Assembly (NCBI RefSeq): GCF_900188445.1
Contig: NZ_FZOR01000011.1
Coordinates: forward strand, 122,539-186,538
Origin: Actinomadura meyerae
GTDB taxonomy: Bacteria; Actinomycetota; Actinomycetes; Streptosporangiales; Streptosporangiaceae
Length of the DNA: 64,000 nucleotides
Direction: 5' to 3'
Below, piece by piece: positions 7,201-17,200 of this stretch (positions are counted from its first letter, which is position 1; each line of letters begins with the position of its first letter). The notes under the pieces were generated by a model, which searched no databases, was not told the origin of the DNA, and was given only the letters and a program-made list of their open reading frames with translations. The position numbers were made by a program, and so were the translations under genes.

Positions 7201-8106
7201 TCAGATCCGCAGGTATCTGCGCAGCGTCAGGAACGACGCCACGGCGCACAGCAGGACGCCGAAGCAGATCGACACGACGATGACGGCGAGCACCTGGCTC
7301 CAGCCCAGCTGGCTGACGAGCTGCACCTGCCCGGCGAGCCTGTCGATCAGCAGTTTCTTGCTGAACACCAGCAGCACCGAGGCGAACAGGCCGCCGATCA
7401 GGCCGGCGATCGCGCCCTCCAGGATGAACGGCATCTGGATGTAGGTGTTGGACGCGCCGACCAGCCGCATGATGCCGGTCTCCCGGCGCCGGTTGAACGC
7501 CGACAGCCGGACGGTGTTGCCGACCAGCATCACCGCCGCGATCACCTGGATCAGCGCGATCGTCAGCGCGGCCACCTGCAGGCCGTTCAGGATCCGGAAG
7601 AACCGCTTCAGGATCTCCTGCTCGTTGATGACGGTGTCGACGCCGGGCTGGCCGAGCATCGCCTGCGCGACCGCCTTGTACTCCTCCGGGTTCTTCAGCT
7701 TGACCCGGAACGAGTCGGGGATGTCGCCCTCGCGGGTGCTCTCGACGAAGCCGGGCGACCCGGCGAAGCGGTCCTTGAACCGCTCGTACGCCTGCTGCTT
7801 GTTCTCGTACTCGACGGCGGAGACCTGCGGCATCTTCTCCAGGCTGCCCTTGAGCGTCTGCCGCTGCTGGTCGGTGACGTCCTGCTTCTGGCAGCTGGGG
7901 TTGGAGCTCGTCTTGGCGCACAGGAAGATCGAGACCTCGATCTTGTCGTACCAGTAGCTCTTGGACGCGTCGACCTGCTGCCGCAGGAGCAGCCCGGTGC
8001 CGAAGAGCGCCATGGCGATGGCGACGGTGATGACGAGGGAGATCGTCATCGTCATGTTCCGGCGGAGACCGATCCAGATCTCCTGGAGAACGAACTGTAC
8101 GCGCAT
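7201..8106 (-). CDS. ftsX: Cell-division ABC transporter permease FtsX
   Basis: A 301-residue membrane protein with the FtsX layout: one N-terminal helix (about 20-42), a large extracytoplasmic loop (about 45-165) with two cysteines (in FLCAK and PSCQK), and three C-terminal helices with RRRETGIMRLVGAS before the third. FtsX with FtsE forms a mechanotransmission complex that activates peptidoglycan hydrolases at the septum. In actinobacteria the external loop binds RipC-type hydrolases (known from Mycobacterium). The paired cysteines probably form a disulfide in that loop. The start MRVQFVLQEIWIGLRRN is the canonical one. Confidence 0.96.
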   Translation of the reverse strand: MRVQFVLQEIWIGLRRNMTMTISLVITVAIAMALFGTGLLLRQQVDASKSYWYDKIEVSIFLCAKTSSNPSCQKQDVTDQQRQTLKGSLEKMPQVSAVEYENKQQAYERFKDRFAGSPGFVESTREGDIPDSFRVKLKNPEEYKAVAQAMLGQPGVDTVINEQEILKRFFRILNGLQVAALTIALIQVIAAVMLVGNTVRLSAFNRRRETGIMRLVGASNTYIQMPFILEGAIAGLIGGLFASVLLVFSKKLLIDRLAGQVQLVSQLGWSQVLAVIVVSICFGVLLCAVASFLTLRRYLRI

Positions 8107-8171
8107 GCCTCGCTGTCCTTGATCGCCTTAGGTCCGCCCGGGCGCCTGGGCGGCGCCGTGAGGGAACGCGG

Positions 8172-8199
8172 CCCGAAGCGGGCGGTCCCCGCCTTCGGG
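8172..8199. other. Stem-loop between ftsE and ftsX
   Basis: CCCGAAG at 8172-8178 pairs with CTTCGGG at 8193-8199, with an inner CGGG/CCCG pairing. It lies in the unusually long 131-base ftsE-ftsX gap. Without a T-tract it could be an attenuator or an RNA-processing or stability element that lowers ftsX relative to ftsE; this is inference. Confidence 0.45.
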
Positions 8200-8237
8200 C
8201 TGTCGTACGCCCCGGCGGGAATCGTTGGTTCAGATGG

Positions 8238-8927
8238 TCAGTACGCCTGGCCGTACACGCCGCGCGACTGGTCTCGGACGACCCTGCCGTCCTCCAGCTC
8301 GACGACGCGCTTGCGGAACGCGTCGACGATAGCGGCGTCGTGGGTGGCCATGACGACGGTGGTACCGGTCCGGTTGATGCGGTCCAGCACCTTCATGATG
8401 CCGATCGAGGTGGCGGGGTCGATGTTCCCCGTGGGCTCGTCCGCCAGCAGGATCATCGGCCGGTTGACGAACGCCCGCGCGATCGCGACGCGCTGCTGCT
8501 CGCCGCCCGACAGCTCGTCCGGCATCCGGTGGGCCTTGCCCTCCAGGCCGACGAGGTCGATGACCTCGGGAACGACCTTGCCGATGAACCGCCGCGGCTT
8601 GCCGATCACCTCGAGGGCGAACGCGACGTTCTCGAAGACGTTCTTGTTGGGCAGGAGGCGGAAGTCCTGGAAGACGCAGCCGATCCTGCGGCGCAGGTGC
8701 GGCACCTTCCAGTTGCTGAGCCGGCTCAGGTCCTTGCCCGCCACGTGCACGTGACCCTGGGAAGGACGCTCCTCCTTCAGGATGAGGCGCAGGAAGGTCG
8801 ACTTGCCGGAGCCCGACGGACCCACCAGGAACAGGAACTCGCCCTTCTCGATGGCGACGTTCACATGCTGCAGGGCGGGCCGGTTCTGGCTCGGGTAGAC
8901 CTTGGTGACGTTGTCGAAATGGATCAC
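8238..8927 (-). CDS. ftsE: Cell-division ATP-binding protein FtsE
   Basis: A 229-residue ABC ATPase. Walker [10 protein letters not shown] is at 36-44, the signature LSGGEQQ at 139-145, Walker B MILLADE at 158-164, and the switch histidine in VVMATHD. FIGK and [13 protein letters not shown] are typical of FtsE. ATP hydrolysis is transmitted through FtsX to activate cell-wall hydrolases during division. It is the first gene of the ftsE-ftsX-S41-smpB-PBP run. Unlike most bacterial loci, 131 bases separate it from ftsX instead of an overlap. Confidence 0.97.
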   Translation of the reverse strand: MIHFDNVTKVYPSQNRPALQHVNVAIEKGEFLFLVGPSGSGKSTFLRLILKEERPSQGHVHVAGKDLSRLSNWKVPHLRRRIGCVFQDFRLLPNKNVFENVAFALEVIGKPRRFIGKVVPEVIDLVGLEGKAHRMPDELSGGEQQRVAIARAFVNRPMILLADEPTGNIDPATSIGIMKVLDRINRTGTTVVMATHDAAIVDAFRKRVVELEDGRVVRDQSRGVYGQAY

Positions 8928-9357
8928 GGCTGCATCACGGCGGTTCGCTGTAGGGGTTGGGGAGCGGCCCGGCCCGCGGCCACGGACGCGTCCGTGAGCA
9001 CTTGCCTGCGCCGCCCGGCTTCACGACCGGGTGGGACGCGGAGCCTTCGAGCAGTGTAGAGGGGACGGGGAACTACCTCGGCCCACTCGGCACGGTACGG
9101 GCATCCGGGGGCGTCACTCCAGCCGATCGGTGTGTTCCGTCCGATCAGTGCCATGTGAACCGTCTCCCGACGTCCGGCCGTTATCTACCATCAAGCTCCC
9201 GGACTTGCGGGAACGACCCTACAGTCCGGCTACGCTGGATGATGGCGAAAGATACCTAATAAGTGGACGGACACCGAAGAAGCGGACGCTTCGCCTGCAC
9301 GGACCCGCGTACCGACGCACGGACCCGCGGACCGATCCCGGAGATTGGGGCCACGAC
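8928..9357. other. Divergent intergenic region ftsE / zinc-ribbon gene
   Basis: About 430 bases without a supported gene. It must hold the promoters for ftsE (minus) and for the small zinc-ribbon protein (plus). A possible plus-strand -10 is TACGCT near 9231, followed by an AT-richer stretch GATACCTAATAAG near 9250. No strong hairpin or known RNA motif was recognised. Reading frames here lack coding character. Confidence 0.4.
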
Positions 9358-9543
9358 ATGAGCTGCGACCATCTGATCTGCGCTCGGTGCTCGAACCCGG
9401 TGGTGGAGGGCCGCTGCCCGACCTGCCGGCTGGCCCGGTCGGAGATGCACCGGCACGGACCGTCCCTGCCGCCCGCGCTCGTCCTGGCGATCCTGGTGGC
9501 CCTGCTGTTCGCCGCCCTCGTCCTGCAGCGCGTCTACGGCTAG
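9358..9543 (+). CDS. Small zinc-ribbon single-pass membrane protein
   Basis: A 61-residue protein, MSCDHLICARCSNPVVEGRC and onwards. Two CxxC knuckles (Cys8/Cys11 and Cys20/Cys23) would bind one zinc ion, with an extra Cys3/His5. A transmembrane helix follows (about 38-57, LVLAILVALLFAALVL) with a short basic end. This looks like a membrane-tethered zinc-ribbon of unknown function, as often found beside prfB/ftsE in actinomycetes. The start is the ATG at 9358; the purine-rich GGAGATTGGGG is somewhat distant. No catalytic residues are seen. Confidence 0.75.
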   Translation: MSCDHLICARCSNPVVEGRCPTCRLARSEMHRHGPSLPPALVLAILVALLFAALVLQRVYG

Positions 9544-9579
9544 GACCGGAACGCCCGGTCAGGCGAGCGGCGCCGGACG

Positions 9580-10641
9580 TCAGGGCTTCCTGGGCGGCGG
9601 GGTCGCGGCCTTCGTCACAGCGCCGTCGTCGGCGACCATGTGCGCCTTCGGCTGCGGATCGTCCTTCTTCTTGGCCTTGGCCGGGTCGAACGCGGCGAAG
9701 TGCAGCGTCGAGGTGGTGTCGACCTGGTTGCCCTCGACCGTCCCGTCCAGCAGGTGCTCGGCGTCCTCGGGGATCTCCGGCTTCGGGGCGCCCGCGGCCT
9801 CGGCGATCAGCGAGGTGTTGCGGAACAGCGAGTACACGACCAGCCCGCCGCCGTTCTTCGTCCGCAGCCCGAAGTAGGGGAACGGCGTCGCGGTGTAGAC
9901 GACCTGGAGCGTCAGGTCGTCCTTCTTGGCCTTCTTCTTGGCGCGCCTGGCGTCCTTGTAGAACCCGGTCGTCACGGCGTTGGAGGCCATCACCTTGGCG
10001 GCGACGCTGCCGCCGCCCTCCGCGGCGATCGTCGCCTGGATCCCGCCGACGTCGCGCGGCCGGATCAGCAGCGACTCGTCGTCGCTGGCCAGCGCCTCGG
10101 CGTAGCCGTCCTCGCCGATCGCGACCTTCGGCTCCTTGGCCTTCTTCTGCAGCGGCGCCGCGAGCGTGAGCTTCCAGTGGTCGGACGGCTCGCGCAGGAT
10201 GAACGCCATCAGCACCCTGCGCTTGCTCTTGTCCTTCCCCAGGACGGACCGGTCGACCGACACCAGGAACCACTGCGGGAAGAAGCCGTCCTTCAGCTTC
10301 GGCACGTACATCCTGGGCTTGCCGTAGACGAAGCGCCGCACCGGGTCGCCGTCGTAGGCGGCCTTGCGGAACTCGGCCGCGGTGAGCTGGGACTGGCCGT
10401 CGGACGTCCACGTCAGCGCGAGCCGCTCGTCGCCGGCCGCGCGCGCCACGTCCTCGTCGGTGACATAGGTACGGAACGCCCGCTCCGCGACCTGCGGGGT
10501 CAGCGGGACCGGGGCGGGCGGGGACGTCTCGGGCACGCCGGCCTCGGGCCGCGCGACCGCCTTGTCCTGCGAGCAGCCCGCGACGGCGAGCGCCAGGACG
10601 AGCGGGACCGCGGCCGCGATCACCCTCAGGAAGCTGTGCAA
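9580..10641 (-). CDS. Predicted lipoprotein, paralogue A of the prfB-flanking family
   Basis: About 353 residues from a TTG at 10641. A signal peptide is followed by lipobox LAVAGC (Cys23), then a proline-rich linker and a soluble domain. The domain shares its layout with the two lipoproteins at 12107 and 13310: MYVPK..FFPQWF, a short EDGYAEAL segment, and GLRTKNGGGLVVYS. An upstream ATG at 10716 would add 25 charged residues before the signal peptide and is less likely. The middle carries lysine-rich stretches (KDARRAKKKAKK). No function is recognised; it probably sits on the outer face of the membrane. Transcribed divergently from prfB. Confidence 0.78.
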   Translation of the reverse strand: MHSFLRVIAAAVPLVLALAVAGCSQDKAVARPEAGVPETSPPAPVPLTPQVAERAFRTYVTDEDVARAAGDERLALTWTSDGQSQLTAAEFRKAAYDGDPVRRFVYGKPRMYVPKLKDGFFPQWFLVSVDRSVLGKDKSKRRVLMAFILREPSDHWKLTLAAPLQKKAKEPKVAIGEDGYAEALASDDESLLIRPRDVGGIQATIAAEGGGSVAAKVMASNAVTTGFYKDARRAKKKAKKDDLTLQVVYTATPFPYFGLRTKNGGGLVVYSLFRNTSLIAEAAGAPKPEIPEDAEHLLDGTVEGNQVDTTSTLHFAAFDPAKAKKKDDPQPKAHMVADDGAVTKAATPPPRKP

Positions 10642-10883
10642 GGACCCGTCCCCCGGACCGGACTCCCGGCCGGCCGTCGTCGGCCGGCCTCCTCGGCCCG
10701 TGATTCTGCCATCCACATGATATTGACCCTACGGCCGGGCCGCCCGGCGGACGGCCCGATCGGCGCCGCGCCGCACCGCCGATCCGGCGCCGCGGCTCAC
10801 GGCCGGCCCGGCACCGCGGCGGCCGCGGGACGGGCCGTGCGGGGACGCGATAAGCAGTGCTGGGACGGCGATAAGCTCGGAGC

Positions 10884-11993
<1,110 letters not shown>

Positions 11994-12106
11994 TCCCGTC
12001 CCCCGGACGGGGGTGAGGCGGAGTTCCCCAATCACAGCGTGACTGCACGGTCACTCTGCGAAGATGGCGCGTGGTCCGGATCAACCGTCGCCATTCGGGG
12101 GGCCTC

Positions 12107-13108
12107 ATGGCCGCACGCACTCATGTTCCGTTCACTCCGCTCGCCGGCGCGCTGGGCGGCTGCCTGCTCGCCGCGGCGCTGACCTCCGGCTGCTCCGGCT
12201 CCGGCTCGCCCGCCGAGGCGGAGAAGGCCAAGGGGACGCCCGCGCTCACCAAGGAGCAGGCGCAGCAGGTGCTCGCCTCCTTCACCGAGGGGCTCAACCG
12301 CGCGGGCAAGCGGCTGAGCGCCCGGGCGCTGCGCACCGTCGAGACCGACCCGCAGCTGTCCATGGACATCGCGGCGCTGAAGCTCCGGCGCGCCGTCCGG
12401 CGGCCCCCGGGCACGCTGGCCTTCACCAGCTCCACGTTCTACATCCCGCGCCTCACCGGCCACCCGCACTGGTTCGCGGCCGACACCACCACCGGCAAGG
12501 GCGACCAGACCGTCCGGCACGCGCTGCTGTTCACGCAGGACAAGCCGGGGGCGCCGTGGCTGCTGGCCGCCGACCCCTACATCGCCGAACCGGCGCTGCC
12601 CAACGTCGCCCTCGACCCGGAGGGCTTCGCCACCCCGGTCGACCCCGCCACGAGCGACCACCTCGCCGTCGCGCCCGCGAAACTCCCGCAGGCGCACGCC
12701 GCGCTGCTCACCGGCGGGCCGAGCGCGTCCGGCGCCGCCCTCCTCGCGGACGGGGCGCGCACCAGCGAGACCTACAAGGCGCTGAAGCAGGGCGAGCAGG
12801 CCCTCGCCGGGCGCGGGGTCACGCTGTCGTCGCGCTTCTCCCCCGCGCCGTACCGGATCTTCGCGCTGCGCACCAAGGACCGCGGGGCGATCGTCTGGTA
12901 TGTCCTGAAGCAGAATGAGGCGTACTCCGCCACGAAACGGGGCAGGCTGTCGGTGAGCGGGGATCTTGTCGGGCTCGCCCCGGCCAAGTCCGCCAGGACG
13001 CGCATGGACACCACGGTCCTCGTCCAGTACCTGGCCACCGTTCCACCCAAGGGCCGCGCCACGGTCAACGGCATGTACCGCAAGGCCGTCATCGCCCACG
13101 GCTCCTGA
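12107..13108 (+). CDS. Predicted lipoprotein, paralogue B
   Basis: A 333-residue protein with a signal peptide and lipobox AALTSGC (Cys29), then a Ser/Gly linker and one soluble domain. Shared signatures with paralogues A and C are FYIPRLTGHPHWF, NVALDPEGFATPV and FALRTKDRGAIVWYVL. The start is taken at ATG 12107 after a G-run; a GTG 12 codons earlier gives a less convincing signal peptide. It lies downstream of prfB and ends just before a strong stem-loop. A GTGAC-N6-GTCAC inverted repeat lies upstream at about 12040-12055. No enzyme motif is visible. Confidence 0.8.
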   Translation: MAARTHVPFTPLAGALGGCLLAAALTSGCSGSGSPAEAEKAKGTPALTKEQAQQVLASFTEGLNRAGKRLSARALRTVETDPQLSMDIAALKLRRAVRRPPGTLAFTSSTFYIPRLTGHPHWFAADTTTGKGDQTVRHALLFTQDKPGAPWLLAADPYIAEPALPNVALDPEGFATPVDPATSDHLAVAPAKLPQAHAALLTGGPSASGAALLADGARTSETYKALKQGEQALAGRGVTLSSRFSPAPYRIFALRTKDRGAIVWYVLKQNEAYSATKRGRLSVSGDLVGLAPAKSARTRMDTTVLVQYLATVPPKGRATVNGMYRKAVIAHGS

Positions 13109-13114
13109 AAACTC

Positions 13115-13177
13115 CGTCGGATGCCGGGCGGTCCAGCGCTTCTGACCGCTGCAGCCGGGCCCCTCCGGCATCCGACG
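13115..13177. terminator. Long stem-loop after lipoprotein B
   Basis: A perfect 13-bp stem (13115-13127 with 13165-13177, CGTCGGATGCCGG and complement) contains a second stem GCGGTC/GACCGC (13128-13133 with 13144-13149). It begins six bases after the stop codon of lipoprotein B and fits an intrinsic terminator of the actinobacterial type, without a long T-run. Confidence 0.75.
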
Positions 13178-13198
13178 GTATTAACCGTATTAACGGTT
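13175..13198. promoter_or_regulatory. Overlapping inverted repeats ACGGT-ATTA-ACCGT-ATTA-ACGGTT
   Basis: Two perfect inverted repeats share a central half-site: ACGGT (13175-13179) with ACCGT (13184-13188), and AACCGT (13183-13188) with ACGGTT (13193-13198), each with spacer ATTA. The AT-rich patch stands out in its GC-rich surroundings. It lies about 110 bases upstream of lipoprotein C and could be a regulator-binding site. A second repeat, TGAGT-TG-ACTCA, is at 13278-13289. Both assignments are inference. Confidence 0.4.
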
Positions 13199-13309
13199 CT
13201 TTCCTCGGCGGCCGGTGCTGGCGCGCCTGAAACCGAACCGTCCTCGGCGCCGCGCTCTACACTGGCGCGGATACGTGTGAGTTGACTCATATGTCCGCCG
13301 GGGTGAGGC

Positions 13310-14194
13310 GTGCGCGGTGTCGGGTGCGTGGTGGTGGCCGCGGTTCTTGTCGCGCTCGCCGGCTGTTCGGGGAGTGACGCTCGTGGCGGGGACGCGCCCG
13401 AGGAGGTGAGCGAGTCGCCCGCCTTACCGGCGGACGAGCCGCTCAAGGTGCTCCGGGGGTGGGTGGAGCGGCACAACAAGGCCATCACGTCGGGTGATGA
13501 GCGGCTGTGGCGGGAAGCCGTGACGGGGGCGCTGGCCCTGCCCGTCCAGGCCCGGGTCCGGACTTATGGGAAATTGGCCGCTTCCGCCCAGATCTCGCTG
13601 GCCAATCCGGTGTTCTACGTGCCGAGGTCAGGTTCTCCGAGGTGGTTCTCGGTTGCGGCGCTGGAGCGGGCGGGGCGTACCGAGCAGCAGGTCCTCGGGG
13701 TGTTCGTGCGGAGCGGTGGGGTGTGGCGGGCGGCGCACTGGCTGACGTTCAAAGGGGAGCCGCCGCGGATCGCCTTCGACCCGGAGGGGTACGCGATCGC
13801 GGTCGGTGATCGGGGGCTGCCGGGTGCGCATGCGGGGTATCTGGCTCGTGGTGACGAGACCGGTGTGGTGCCCGATGCCTATTCGCGGAACGCTCGGACG
13901 AAAGCCGTGGGCGATTGGGACGGGGCGCCAGGGACGTTCACGCCTGGGCCGGGTCCGTCCTATGCGTTGCGGACCCAGGACGGCGGGGCCCTCGTCTGGT
14001 ACGCGGTGCAGCAGGAGCAGGTGCTGAAGGGCGGAACCGCCGCAGGTCTGCCCATCGAAGCGCGTGACCACCTGGACGGGCGGCCGGGGAAAACGGTCAC
14101 GCTGACGTGGCAGTGGCTCGCCATCGGGTATGCGCCGCGCTCCGGGAAGGGGCGCGTGCTCGGGGAGTCGGTGTCGCTCGTGTCCGCGCGGTGA
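13310..14194 (+). CDS. Predicted lipoprotein, paralogue C
   Basis: A 294-residue lipoprotein with a short signal peptide and lipobox VALAGC (Cys19). The soluble domain repeats the family phrases FYVPRSGSPRWF, RIAFDPEGYAIAV and YALRTQDGGALVWYAV seen in paralogue B and, more weakly, paralogue A. The start is GTG at 13310 after GGGGTGAGG. Its codon use is slightly less GC-biased than that of its neighbours, so it may be a younger or transferred duplicate. It ends convergently with the glutamate dehydrogenase gene. Function is unknown. Confidence 0.8.
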   Translation: MRGVGCVVVAAVLVALAGCSGSDARGGDAPEEVSESPALPADEPLKVLRGWVERHNKAITSGDERLWREAVTGALALPVQARVRTYGKLAASAQISLANPVFYVPRSGSPRWFSVAALERAGRTEQQVLGVFVRSGGVWRAAHWLTFKGEPPRIAFDPEGYAIAVGDRGLPGAHAGYLARGDETGVVPDAYSRNARTKAVGDWDGAPGTFTPGPGPSYALRTQDGGALVWYAVQQEQVLKGGTAAGLPIEARDHLDGRPGKTVTLTWQWLAIGYAPRSGKGRVLGESVSLVSAR

Positions 14195-14230
14195 CGGCGC
14201 CCGCCCCGGCATGGGGCGGGCGCCGCCGTG

Positions 14231-17200
14231 CTACGCCTCGCTGGACGGGAGGGAGCTCGCCGTCACCAGGGTGCGGATCGCGCCCAGGGCGACCGACAGG
14301 GTCGCCAGGTCGAAGCTGTCGCTCTCCCAGATCTCGCTGAGCGTCTGCTGCGCGCGCTGGACGGCCGGCCTGTTCTTCTCCGCCCAATGGCTCATGCGCT
14401 CCTCCGGCTGGCCGCCGGGCTCGCTGGTGACCAGGACGTCGCGGGTGAGGGCGGCGTGGGCGGTGTACAGGTCGTCGCGGAGCGCAGAGCGCGCCAGCGT
14501 GCGCCACTTGTCGTCGCGCGGCAGCGCGATGATGCGCTCGCGGAGCCGGGACAGCTGCAGCCGGTCGGCGAGGTCGAAGTAGACCTCGGCGACCTCCTCC
14601 ACCGGGCGGCCCGTGTCGTGCGCGACGCCGACCAGGTCGAAGGTGGAGTAGGCGGGGACGAACGCGGCGCAGCGCTCGGCGAGCTCGTCCGGCACGCCGA
14701 GTTCGGCGAAGCCGTCGCGGCGCTGCTCGAACGCCGACAGGTCCAGGCCCACCAGCAGCTTGGACACGTGCGCGCCGAGCGTCGCCGCGCCGCCGCGGAA
14801 GAAGTCGATGCTCTCCCGGATGTCGAACGGGGGCCGCCGGTTGTGCAGCAGCCAGCGGGCGGCGCGCTCGGTCAGCTTGCGCGCCTCCAGCCGCATCGCT
14901 ATCTGCGTCGACTCCGCCACCTGGTGGGAGAGGCTCTCCACGTCCCGCCAGAACCGCGGCATCTCGAACACCTCGCGGGCGACGAGGTACGCGCGCGCGA
15001 TGTCGGACGCCGACGCGCCCGTCTCCTCGTTCATGCGGAACACGAACGTGGAGCCGCTCGCGTTGACGACGTCGTTCACGACGGCGGTGGTGATGATCTC
15101 GCGGCGCAGCGGGTGCCGGTCCATGTAGCGGCGGAACCGCTCGCGCAGCGGCGTCGGGAAGTAGTCGACCAGCCACGACTCCAGGTAGGGGTCGTCGGGC
15201 AGGTCGGAGGCGACGATCTGCGCGTCCAGCGCGAGCTTGGCGTAGGCGAGCAGGACGGAGAACTCGGGGCCGGTGAGGCCGAGCCCGGACTGGCGGCGCT
15301 CCGCGAGGGCCTTGTCGTCCGGCAGGAACTCCAGGCGCCGCTTCAGCAGGCCGTCGCGTTCGAGCTTGCGCATGTACCGGGCGTGGACGTGCAGCATCGC
15401 GGGCGCCTGCGCGCGGGACGCGGCGAGCACCACGTTCTGCGCGTAGTTGTCGCGCAGGACGAGCCGCCCGACCTCGTCGGTCATCTCGTAGAGCAGGCCG
15501 TCGCGCTGCTTGCCGGTCAGCTCCCCGTCCCGCACGGCCTGGTCGAGCAGGATCTTGATGTTCACCTCGTGGTCGGAGGTGTCGACGCCGGCGGAGTTGT
15601 CGATGAAGTCGGTGTTGACGATGCCGCCGCCGCGCGCGAACTCGATGCGGCCGAGCTGGGTGACGCCGAGGTTGCCGCCCTCGCCGATGACCTTGCAGCG
15701 CAGCTCGGCGCCGTCCACCCGGACCGGGTCGTTGGCCTTGTCGCCGACGTCGGCGTTGTTCTCCGCGGACGACTTGACGTAGGTGCCAATGCCGCCGTTC
15801 CACAGCAGGTCGACCGGGGCCCGCAGGATGGCGCGGATCAGCTCGTACGGGGTGAGCGCCTTCACCCCGTCGGCGATGCCGAGCGCGGCCCGCATCTGCG
15901 GGGTGATCTGGATCGACTTGGCGGTGCGGGGGAAGACGCCGCCGCCCTTGGAGATCAGCGCGGTGTCGTAGTCGGCCCAGCTGCTGCGCGGCAGCTCGAA
16001 CAGCCGGCGCCGCTCGGCGAACGAGGCGGCCGGGTCCGGGTCGGGGTCGACGAAGATGTGCCGGTGGTCGAACGCCGCGACGAGCCGGATGTGCTCCGAC
16101 AGGAGCATCCCGTTGCCGAAGACGTCCCCGGACATGTCGCCGATGCCGACGACGGTGAAGTCCTCGCTCTGGACGTCCTTGCCGAGCGAGCGGAAGTGGT
16201 ACTTGACCGACTCCCACGCGCCGCGGGCGGTGATGCCCATCGCCTTGTGGTCGTAGCCGACGGAACCGCCGGACGCGAACGCGTCGCCGAGCCAGAACCC
16301 GTACTCGGCGGCGACGCCGTTGGCGATGTCGGAGAACGTCGCGGTGCCCTTGTCGGCGGCGACGACCATGTAGGTGTCGTCGCCGTCGTGCCGGACGACG
16401 TTCGGCGGCGGGACGACCTTGCCGTCCACGAGGTTGTCGGTCAGGTCGAGCAGCCCGGAGATGAAGTCCTTGTAGCAGGCGATGCCGGCCTTCAGCCAGG
16501 CCTCGCGGTCGGCGGACGGGTCGGGGAGCTGCTTGCCGACGAAGCCGCCCTTCGCGCCCGCCGGGACGATGACGGTGTTCTTCACCGCCTGCGCCTTGAC
16601 CAGGCCGAGGATCTCGGTGCGGAAGTCCTCGCGGCGGTCGGACCAGCGCAGCCCGCCGCGCGCCACCGACCCGAACCGCAGGTGGACGCCCTCGACCTTC
16701 GGCGAGTACACGAAGATCTCGTACATCGGGCGCGGCTGCGGCAGGTCGGGGATGCGCTCCGGGTCGAACTTCATCGCCAGGTACGGCTTGCCCTGGTAGT
16801 GGTTCGTGCGGAGCGTCGCCTGGACGAGCGCCAGGTAGGCGCGGAGGATGCGGTCCTCGTCGAGGCTGGCGACCTCGTCCAGCTTGCCCTGGAGCTCCTC
16901 GGTGATGCCGGCGCTGCGCTCCTCCTCGCCGCCCTGCAGGGACGGGTCGAGGCGGCTCTCCCACAGCCGCACCAGCAGCCGTGTGATGGACGAGTTGCGC
17001 AGCAGCACCTGCTCCACGTACCGCTTGGAGAACGTCATGCCGGTCTGCCGCAGGTACAGCGCGTAGGCGCGCAGCACCATCGCCTCGCGCCAGGTCAGCC
17101 CGACGTGCAGGACGAGCGCGTTGAACCCGTCGTTCTCGATCTCGCCGCGCCACAGCGCGGTGAACGCGTCCTGGAAGAGGTCCTTGATGGCCTCCTCGGC

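Noticed and set aside
7201..9059. Long plus-strand frames opposite ftsX/ftsE
   Set aside because: ftsE and ftsX are unmistakable on the minus strand; the opposite frames have no homology features.
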